Positions 52,049 to 58,393 of a DNA stretch of 58,393 nt are shown here, in pieces. This stretch comes from an uncultured Eubacteriales bacterium. GTDB lineage: Bacteria; Bacillota; Clostridia; Christensenellales; Aristaeellaceae. Position numbers and translations under genes: made by a program. Every line of letters begins with the position of its first letter. Positions within the stretch are counted from its first letter, which is position 1. The DNA lies in the NCBI GenBank assembly GCA_900315585.1, contig OMZP01000030.1, positions 1 to 58,393 of the forward strand, written 5' to 3'. The notes beneath the pieces were generated by a model, which was given only the letters and a program-made list of their open reading frames with translations, did not search any database and was not told the DNA's origin.

Positions 52049-53098
52049 ATGAAAATAGTGGTGCTGTGCGGCGGTTTGAGCATGGAGCGCAATGTCTCCA
52101 TCACCAGCGGCACGCTGATCTGCAAGGCGCTGCGGGCCCAGGGCCACAGGGCCGTGCTGGTGGACATGTTCTACGGGCTGGAGGACATCGAAGCGCCCCT
52201 TGAGACGCTGTTCGACGACCTGCCCCCGCTGGGGGAGGCCCGGGTGTCCGAGGAGGAGCCGGACCTGGAGGCCGTGAAGGCGTCCCGGAAGTGGAAGAGC
52301 CCCAGCAAGGTGGGAAAGGGTGTGTTCGAGCTGTGCGCCCTTGCCGACGTGGTGTTCCTGGGCCTGCACGGGGCCTGCGGCGAGGACGGCCGCATCCAGG
52401 CCGCCCTGGATCTGCTGGGCATTCCCTACACCGGCAGCGGCTACCTGGGCAGCGCCCTGGCCATGGACAAGGACATGACCAAGCAGCTGGCAAGGGCCGC
52501 GGGCGTGCGCACCCCCAAGTGGCGCATCGCCAGCTACAAAAAGGAGACCATCACCGAGATGGCCAACGCCACGCCCCTGCCCTGCGTGGTGAAGCCCGTG
52601 GACAGCGGCTCCTCCATCGGCGTGGCCATCGCCCGCACCCGGGACGAGCTCATCGCCGCCCTTCAGGAAAACCGGGCGCTGGGCCGGGTCATCCTGGAGC
52701 AGTACGTGAAGGGCCGGGAGATCCAGGTGGGCGTTTTGAAGGACGCCAGCCTGCCCTCCATCGAGATCATCCCCAAGCAGGGCTTCTACGACTACAAGAA
52801 CAAGTACCAGGCCGGGGCCGCGGTGGAGATCTGCCCCGCGCCCATCGACCCGGCGCTGGAGGCCAAGCTGGGGGAGACGGCGCTGAGGGTGCACCGCCTG
52901 CTGGGCCTGCGCACCTATTCCCGAACGGACTTCATCATCGACGACGCCGGGGACGCCTGGTTTCTGGAGATCAACACCCTGCCGGGCATGACGCCCACCT
53001 CGCTGATGCCCCAGGAGGCCGCCGCGGTGGGCATCGACTACAACGCGCTGTGCCAGGCCATCGTGGAGGACGCCGTGGGAGGTGAGCGGGCGCTATGA
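52049..53098 (+). CDS. ddl: D-alanine--D-alanine ligase
   Basis: A 349-residue ATP-grasp enzyme joining two D-Ala for peptidoglycan. V-V-L-C-G-G-L-S-M-E-R-N-V-S-I-T at the start, L-H-G-A-C-G-E-D-G, V-K-P-V-D-S-G-S-S-I-G-V and the terminal E-I-N-T-L-P-G-M-T are family hallmarks. GGAGGCGAAGG precedes the ATG. It overlaps murF by 4 bases (ATGA). Confidence 0.95.
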   Translation: MKIVVLCGGLSMERNVSITSGTLICKALRAQGHRAVLVDMFYGLEDIEAPLETLFDDLPPLGEARVSEEEPDLEAVKASRKWKSPSKVGKGVFELCALADVVFLGLHGACGEDGRIQAALDLLGIPYTGSGYLGSALAMDKDMTKQLARAAGVRTPKWRIASYKKETITEMANATPLPCVVKPVDSGSSIGVAIARTRDELIAALQENRALGRVILEQYVKGREIQVGVLKDASLPSIEIIPKQGFYDYKNKYQAGAAVEICPAPIDPALEAKLGETALRVHRLLGLRTYSRTDFIIDDAGDAWFLEINTLPGMTPTSLMPQEAAAVGIDYNALCQAIVEDAVGGERAL

Positions 53099-54453
53099 AG
53101 CCGTTTCTGCTGAAGGACGCCGTGAACGCCGTCGGCGGGCGCTATGTGGGCGACCCCGCGGCGCTGGACAGCATCGTCACCTCCGTCACCAGCGACAGCC
53201 GCACCGCCGGGGCGGGCGCGCTGTTTGTGGCCTTCAAGGGCAACCGGGTGGACGGCCACGACTTCATGGCCGCCTGCCTGAAAAACGGTGCCGTCGCCTG
53301 CGTCACCGAGCGTGAGCCCGGCGAGGGCGAGCGGCCCGCCATCGTGGTGGATTCGTCCCTCAGGGCCATCGGGGCCCTGGCGGCCTGGCACCGGAGCCGC
53401 TTCAACATCCCCGTGATCGGCATCACCGGCAGCGTGGGCAAGACCACCACCAAGGAGATGATCTCCGCGGTGCTCAGCCAGCGGTTCAACACCCACCGCA
53501 CCGAGAAGAACTTCAACAACGAGCTGGGCGTGCCGTGGACGCTGCTGCGCCTGGACGACGGGCACCAGGTGTCCGTGGTGGAAATGGGCATCAGCGGCTT
53601 CGGCGAGATGCGCAGGCTTACCCAGATGGTGAAGCCCAGTATCGCCGTGTTCAGCGTCATCGGGGACGCCCACCTGGAGTTCCTGGGGGACCGGGCGGGC
53701 GTGCTGCGGGCCAAGGGCGAGATGTTCGAGGGCATGAGCGAAAACGGCCTGGCCGTGCTGAACGGCGACGACGAGCTGCTTCGGGACTGCAAGCCCAACA
53801 TGCGCCGGGTGTACTACGGCTGCGGCGGGAACTGCGACGTGCGCGCCGAGGCCATCAAGAACCTGGGCGAGGACGGCATCGAGCTGACCATCCGCCACGG
53901 CGGCGGGTCGTTCCACGCGAAGATCCCCGCCTTCGGCAGCCACACGGTGTACGCGGCCCTGGCCGCCGCCGCCGTGGGCCTGGAGCTGGGCATGACCGGC
54001 GAGGAAATCGCCCGGGGCATCGCCGGGTACCAGACCGTGGGCGACCGGGCGCGGGTCATTCACGTGGGGGATGTCACCGTGGTCAGCGACTGCTACAACG
54101 CCAATCCCAACTCCGTCCGCGCCGCGCTGGACTCCCTGTCGGCGCTGGAGGGCCGCCGGGTGTGCCTGCTGGGCGACATGCTGGAGCTGGGCCCCGGCTC
54201 CGACGCGCTCCACGAGGGCGTGGGGGAATACGCCGCGAAAAAGGGCATCGACCTGGTGGTGGGCTGTGGCCCCCATTCCCGGTTCACCGTGCGGGGCGCG
54301 GAAGCCGCCGGGGCGAAGGCTCTGTACTTTCCGGACAAGCCCGCGCTGCTGGCAAAGCTGGGCGAGCTCATCCGGCCCGGCGATTGCGTGCTGGTGAAGG
54401 CCTCCCAGAGCATGGGCTTCAAGGAGGTCGTGCAGAGGTTGACCGGGGAATAA
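53095..54453 (+). CDS. murF: UDP-MurNAc-tripeptide--D-alanyl-D-alanine ligase
   Basis: A 452-residue Mur ligase that adds the D-Ala-D-Ala made by Ddl to the peptidoglycan precursor. The P-loop GITGSVGKTTTKEM lies near residues 109-122; N-F-N-N-E-L-G-V-P and the C-terminal S-D-C-Y-N-A-N-P-N-S are typical of MurF. Coupled translation with ddl fits consecutive steps. Confidence 0.95.
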   Translation: MKPFLLKDAVNAVGGRYVGDPAALDSIVTSVTSDSRTAGAGALFVAFKGNRVDGHDFMAACLKNGAVACVTEREPGEGERPAIVVDSSLRAIGALAAWHRSRFNIPVIGITGSVGKTTTKEMISAVLSQRFNTHRTEKNFNNELGVPWTLLRLDDGHQVSVVEMGISGFGEMRRLTQMVKPSIAVFSVIGDAHLEFLGDRAGVLRAKGEMFEGMSENGLAVLNGDDELLRDCKPNMRRVYYGCGGNCDVRAEAIKNLGEDGIELTIRHGGGSFHAKIPAFGSHTVYAALAAAAVGLELGMTGEEIARGIAGYQTVGDRARVIHVGDVTVVSDCYNANPNSVRAALDSLSALEGRRVCLLGDMLELGPGSDALHEGVGEYAAKKGIDLVVGCGPHSRFTVRGAEAAGAKALYFPDKPALLAKLGELIRPGDCVLVKASQSMGFKEVVQRLTGE

Positions 54454-54511
54454 AATACGGCGCGACTTTGTTCGCACCGTTGTTTTACGGGATTAGGATC
54501 TTTATCCTTGC

Positions 54512-54539
54512 CTCCCCTTACACAGGGGAGCCTTTTTTT
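54512..54539 (+). terminator. Terminator of ddl-murF
   Basis: CTCCCCT-TACAC-AGGGGAG followed by CCTTTTTTT, 60 bases after murF. The stem sequence also appears as a repeat at 57970. Confidence 0.85.
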
Positions 54540-54541
54540 CA

Positions 54542-55795
54542 TCAGCAGGGCGTTCCCTGGACCCGGCCGATCTGCGTGTTGTCCTCCCGGCGGTCCCGCA
54601 GGGCGGGCACGGGGTTGGGCGCGGTCTCGAAGCGATAGTCCTCGCCGTCCCGGGCGATCACCCGCTGGATGATGGCGTGGCTCTCCACGTCGTTCACGTC
54701 CCGGTTCACGATGCCCTGGTAGCGGAAGAAGTCCGCCTGGGGGCTCAGGTCGTTCACATTGGTCCAGTCCTCCCGCAGGGCGGTGTTGCAGACGGTGCCA
54801 CCCAGCACGCCGCGCACGTAGGCGATGTTCCCGCAGAGCCTCAGCGGGTCCGGGAAGGTGCCGCCCGGGATCACCTGGGAAGCCTCCTTGCCCTCGTAGG
54901 TCTCCAGCAGGTTGGCCGCGAAGTGAAGGTGGCTCACCTCCTGCTCGAAGAGCTGCTCCCAGAGACCCTTGAGGCGGGGGTCGGTCTCCGTCTCCATGGC
55001 GCTCCAGTAGAGGAAGCACTCGGTGTACTGGTGCTCCAGCAGGCCCTCCAGCCAGGTGGGCTCGGTGTCCATCAGGCTTCCGTACTGGGTGACGTGCTGC
55101 TCCTCCACCATGCCGATCTCCCGATACAGCTTCTGGCCCCAGGCGGTGGGGTAGAAGGCGGCCACGTTCATGTAGTAGTTCATGGTCTGCTGCTCGGCGG
55201 CGGTGATGATGCCCACGCACAGCCGCGTCACCGGCGAGGCCGTGCGATTCTGGATGTGGAACTTCACGGAGTCGAAGGGGTGGCGGTGGTGGGCGATGGT
55301 GGGCCGTCCGGGCATGATCTCCGTGTAGCGGCCCACCAGGGTCTCCGCGTGCTGCCGGTCGTCGAACTCCATCAGGTTCGCGTAGCGGTACAGGTGGTCG
55401 AAGTCCTCCAGCAGCGCGAAGTCCAGCGCCTGCTTCACATACGGGTTGTCCTCTCGCTGGGCCAGGCCAGCCGTCAGGTCCACCGCCAGCTGCTCGTAGC
55501 CGATGGTGTGCTCCAGGATCGTCTCGTCCGCGGGCTTCAGCGCCCCGATCAGCTTCTGCTGCTGCTGTTCCAGGCGGCGAAGCAGCGCCACCTGCCGCCG
55601 AAGCTCGTTGTCGCCGTTGTGCCGGGACAGCTGGTGGCTGTACCACACCTGCTCGAACTCCGTGCCGTTCATCAGGATCGCCCGGCAGCGGGTGTAGGGG
55701 TCCACCGTCCGCTTGTCGTAGGGGACAGGCGTCATCTGCCGCCAGTTCATGATCAGGCTCTCCAGCGGCTTCGCCGTCAGCTCAAATGGATTCAT
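54542..55795 (-). CDS. Ferritin-like diiron-type protein, unknown function
   Basis: A 417-residue, mostly helical protein with repeated Glu/His pairs of a ferritin-like fold: L-E-D-F-D-H-L-Y-R-Y, V-E-E-Q-H-V-T-Q-Y and F-E-Q-E-V-S-H-L-H-F. No named family is recognised; homologues would be annotated as hypothetical. No signal peptide. The ATG at 55793-55795 has AGGAG 8 bases upstream. It converges with murF across the terminator. Oxidative stress or iron handling would be a guess. Confidence 0.7.
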   Translation of the reverse strand: MNPFELTAKPLESLIMNWRQMTPVPYDKRTVDPYTRCRAILMNGTEFEQVWYSHQLSRHNGDNELRRQVALLRRLEQQQQKLIGALKPADETILEHTIGYEQLAVDLTAGLAQREDNPYVKQALDFALLEDFDHLYRYANLMEFDDRQHAETLVGRYTEIMPGRPTIAHHRHPFDSVKFHIQNRTASPVTRLCVGIITAAEQQTMNYYMNVAAFYPTAWGQKLYREIGMVEEQHVTQYGSLMDTEPTWLEGLLEHQYTECFLYWSAMETETDPRLKGLWEQLFEQEVSHLHFAANLLETYEGKEASQVIPGGTFPDPLRLCGNIAYVRGVLGGTVCNTALREDWTNVNDLSPQADFFRYQGIVNRDVNDVESHAIIQRVIARDGEDYRFETAPNPVPALRDRREDNTQIGRVQGTPC

Positions 55796-55868
55796 GTCCC
55801 ACGCTCCTTTTCGCATTTTGCGGATAGTATATGCAGGCGGGTGGGGAATTATAATAGGAATTGGGAAA

Positions 55869-55945
55869 AATGTGAAATGGGGACGGTTCTCTTCTCACGT
55901 TTTTACACACATAATGTGAAATGAGAACCGTCCCCATTTCACATT
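55869..55945. repeat. 23-bp perfect inverted repeat with GGGGACGGTTC core
   Basis: Bases 55869-55891 are the exact complement of 55923-55945; the arms hold GTGAAATGGGGACGGTTCTC and the loop is 31 bases. Palindromes with this GGGGACGGTTC word are common in bacterial genomes and are linked to REP-associated Y1 transposases (from memory). None is encoded here. Confidence 0.85.
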
Positions 55946-55958
55946 ATTTTGACTTTCC

Positions 55959-55988
55959 TTGACATTCAGTTGACACAGGGTTTATAAT
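55959..55988 (+). promoter_or_regulatory. Promoter of ftsH
   Basis: TTGACA (55959-55964), 18-base spacer, TATAAT (55983-55988), about 43 bases before the ftsH start. Confidence 0.85.
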
Positions 55989-56031
55989 TAAGTGGTAAAC
56001 TGCTTTTGCAATCAAAAAGGAAGGTGCGCAA

Positions 56032-57882
56032 ATGAACGAAGTGAAGAAACCGAGACAGCCGCTGATCTTCTATTATGTGCTGGCCATCGTGGCGATCATA
56101 CTGTTCAACGGCTTCATCGCGCCGCTGCTGTTTTCCCCGCGGGTGACGGAGGTGAGCTACGACGCGTTCATGTCCATGACCGAGGAGAAGAAGGTTGCCG
56201 AGGTGATGATCGAGGACAACCAGATCCTGTTCGCGGACGCCCAGGGCAACCTGTACAAGACGGGCCTGATGGACGACCCGGAGCTGACGACCCGGCTCTA
56301 CGCCTCCGGCGCGAAGTTTTCCAGCCAGATCGTGGAGCAGATGTCGCCCATACTGTCCTTCCTGATCTCCTGGGCGCTGCCGCTGGTGCTGATGATCGGC
56401 CTGGGCCAGTATTTCAGCAAGAAGCTGGTGGAGAAGGCCGGCGGCGGCGCGGGCAGCATGATGTTCGGCATGGGCAAGAGCAACGCCAAGGTGTATGTGA
56501 AGAGCACCAGCGGCATCAAGTTCGACGACGTGGCGGGCGAGGACGAGGCCAAGGAGATCCTCTCCGAGATCGTGGATTTCCTCCACAACCCCAAGAAGTA
56601 TGAGGAGATCGGCGCGAAGATGCCCAAGGGCGCGCTGCTGGTGGGCCCTCCCGGCACGGGCAAGACGCTGCTGGCGAAGGCCGTGGCCGGCGAGGCCAAC
56701 GTGCCCTTCTTCTCCATCTCCGGCTCGGAATTCGTGGAGATGTTCGTGGGCATGGGCGCGGCCAAGGTGCGCGACCTGTTCAAGCAGGCCAATGAGAAGG
56801 CCCCCTGCATCGTGTTCATCGACGAGGTGGACGCCATCGGCGGCAAGCGCGACGGCCGCATCGGCGGCAACGACGAGCGGGAGCAGACGCTGAACCAGCT
56901 GCTCACCGAGATGGACGGCTTCGACGGCAGCAAGGGCGTCGTGATCCTGGCCGCCACCAACCGCCCCGAATCCCTGGACCCGGCGCTTCTGCGCCCCGGC
57001 CGGTTTGACCGGCGCGTGCCGGTGGAGCTGCCGGATTTGAAGGGCCGCGAGGAGATCCTCAAGGTGCACGCCAAGAAGGTGCAGCTGCAGAAGAACATCG
57101 ACTTCCAGGCCGTGGCCCGGGCAGCCTCCGGCGCTTCCGGCGCGGAGCTGGCCAACATCGTGAACGAGGCGGCGCTGCGGGCCGTGCGGGACGGGCGCAG
57201 GCTCGTCACCCAGGCGGATCTGGAGGAGAGCGTGGAGGTCATCATCGCGGGCTACCAGAAGAAGAACCGGGTGATGAGCGACAAGGAGAAGATGGTGGTG
57301 GCCTACCACGAGATCGGCCACGCGCTGGTGGCGGCGAAGCAGTCAGAATCCGCGCCGGTGCACAAGATCACCATCATCCCGCGCACCAACGGGGCCCTGG
57401 GCTACACCATGCAGGTGGAGGAGAACGAGCACTTCCTCCTCACCAAGGAGGAGCTGGAGAACAAGATCGCCACCTTCACCGGTGGGCGGGCCGCCGAGGC
57501 GCTGATCTTCAAGCAGATCACCACCGGGGCCAGCAACGACATCGAGCAGGCGACCCGCCTGGCACGGGCCATGATCACCCGCTACGGCATGTCGGACGAG
57601 TTCGGCATGGTGGCCATGGAGCAGCTGACGAACCAGTATCTGGGCGGGGACACCACCCTGGCCTGCTCCGCCGAGACCGCCAACCACATCGACGAGGTGG
57701 TGCGCAAGCTGATCGCCGCCCAGTACGACAAGGCGTATCGAATCCTGCAGGAGAATACCCCGCAGCTCCACGCCCTGGCGAAGTACCTCTACGAGCATGA
57801 GACCATCACCGGCGAGGAGTTCATGGACATCCTCCACAGGACCACGCCGCAGATCGCCGCGGCGACGGCGGCGAACGGGTAA
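56032..57882 (+). CDS. ftsH: ATP-dependent zinc metalloprotease FtsH
   Basis: A 616-residue membrane protease that extracts and degrades membrane and regulatory proteins. Two membrane helices (about residues 13-33 and 105-125) flank an external domain; the AAA+ Walker A GPPGTGKT is at 205-212, Walker [12 protein letters not shown] follows, the second region of homology ends LRPGRFDRR, and the zinc site HEIGH is at 426-430. Start follows AAGGAAGG. Confidence 0.96.
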   Translation: MNEVKKPRQPLIFYYVLAIVAIILFNGFIAPLLFSPRVTEVSYDAFMSMTEEKKVAEVMIEDNQILFADAQGNLYKTGLMDDPELTTRLYASGAKFSSQIVEQMSPILSFLISWALPLVLMIGLGQYFSKKLVEKAGGGAGSMMFGMGKSNAKVYVKSTSGIKFDDVAGEDEAKEILSEIVDFLHNPKKYEEIGAKMPKGALLVGPPGTGKTLLAKAVAGEANVPFFSISGSEFVEMFVGMGAAKVRDLFKQANEKAPCIVFIDEVDAIGGKRDGRIGGNDEREQTLNQLLTEMDGFDGSKGVVILAATNRPESLDPALLRPGRFDRRVPVELPDLKGREEILKVHAKKVQLQKNIDFQAVARAASGASGAELANIVNEAALRAVRDGRRLVTQADLEESVEVIIAGYQKKNRVMSDKEKMVVAYHEIGHALVAAKQSESAPVHKITIIPRTNGALGYTMQVEENEHFLLTKEELENKIATFTGGRAAEALIFKQITTGASNDIEQATRLARAMITRYGMSDEFGMVAMEQLTNQYLGGDTTLACSAETANHIDEVVRKLIAAQYDKAYRILQENTPQLHALAKYLYEHETITGEEFMDILHRTTPQIAAATAANG

Positions 57883-58393
57883 TCCAAAAGCCTTCCCCTT
57901 CGGGGGCAATGTCATTCAGATAAGGCTTCTCGGCGAAGACAACCCCTCAGTCTGCTTCGCAGACAGCTCCCCTTACACAGGGGAGCCTTTCGTTTATTGT
58001 GCCCAAAGCCTCCCTTGTCTGTTTTAGCGAAATTGGGCCCGTTCGTGCGCGATGGGACCCGATGCGTCAGCATTGGGCGCGCGCGTTTGGTAGGCCCCCG
58101 TCGGTGGATCGCGAAGCGGGCCGGAGGGATTGTCATTGCTTATACTAAACTCAATCTAAAATGCAACCATCTGCGGGCGTCTTTTCCGCCCTGCCGTCGC
58201 CTCGCTGCGGTCAACGATGCGCTGCATCGCCTCCCTCCGCTCTGCTTAGGCAGAACGAAAAATCCGCTCCGCATATGTTCACTTTTAGATTGAGTTTAGA
58301 GTGTGTTTCCAAAAGCATAAATCCAAGCGAAAGCTTAAGAAATATGCAGTTAGTCACGAAGAACCAAAAGGATATCGGTGAGGTAACGTCGAA
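57883..58393. other. Repeat-rich end of window
   Basis: This 511-base stretch has a mosaic CCCC/GGGG element (57891-57987) with the TCTGCTTCGCAG centre also seen at 50966, a GC-rich part (57990-58140) in which I recognise nothing, and a 155-bp element with terminal inverted repeats (58145-58299). A frame opens at 58344 (MQLVTKNQKDIGEV) and runs off the edge; it could be the start of a gene but lacks a good ribosome site. Confidence 0.6.
58145..58299. mobile_element. MITE-like element with 17-bp perfect terminal inverted repeats
   Basis: CTAAACTCAATCTAAAA (58145-58161) is the exact complement of 58283-58299. The 121-base interior has no ORF of note. Single copy in this window. Confidence 0.8.

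Overview
The window looks like a chromosomal segment of a high-GC member of the Bacillota, most likely an anaerobic, gut- or rumen-type Clostridia. Supporting signs are Gram-positive ribosome binding sites, a T-box leader on leuS, CUT1-type sugar ABC transport, a SpoIIE-type phosphatase, MazEF, tRNA genes with encoded CCA, and many small palindromic repeats between genes. The exact lineage is inference.

Layout. (1) 1-4006 is the tail of an integrated conjugative-type element of lower GC. It holds a ClpP-like C-terminus overlapping a VirD4/TraG-like ATPase, a solo TnpB transposon, a self-contained candidate structured RNA with its own promoter and end hairpin, and an excisionase-like HTH protein. 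It ends in what looks like the 3' end of a tmRNA or tRNA gene (candidate att site). (2) 4384-20043 is an alpha-galactoside operon: CUT1 ABC transporter, AraC regulator, GH36, a second clan GH-D glycosidase, YesL protein, MsmK-type ATPase, GH4 alpha-galactosidase, galK, galE and a pfkA interrupted by an in-frame TAG. (3) 20631-21152 is a five-tRNA operon (Val, Asp, Phe, Gly, Cys). (4) 21198-38418 is mixed: membrane proteins, a secreted Trp-repeat protein, HD hydrolase, acyl-ACP thioesterase, NSS transporter, a decayed ABC exporter, LytS-sensor/SpoIIE phosphatase, two YczE-like paralogues, GH5 cellulase, MazEF, flavin-binding and VOC proteins, AEC transporter and a SirTM-like sirtuin. (5) 38810-51730 is a mostly minus-strand housekeeping block: leuS with T-box, secG, rsmI, an ArmA/Rmt-type 16S rRNA G1405 methyltransferase, a divergent TGT, rsmH, trpS, an ABC-F protein, a GNAT-like protein and a Bax inhibitor-1 protein. 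(6) 52049-57882 holds ddl-murF, a ferritin-like protein and ftsH.

The points most worth following are: the ArmA/Rmt homologue between rsmI and rsmH, so that three predicted methyltransferases act on neighbouring bases of 16S helix 44; the candidate RNA at about 3082-3345; the SirTM-like sirtuin; and at least five families of small palindromic elements. One of these families has arms built from heptad repeats that differ between loci but match within a locus. No CRISPR array, rRNA operon or complete prophage was seen.
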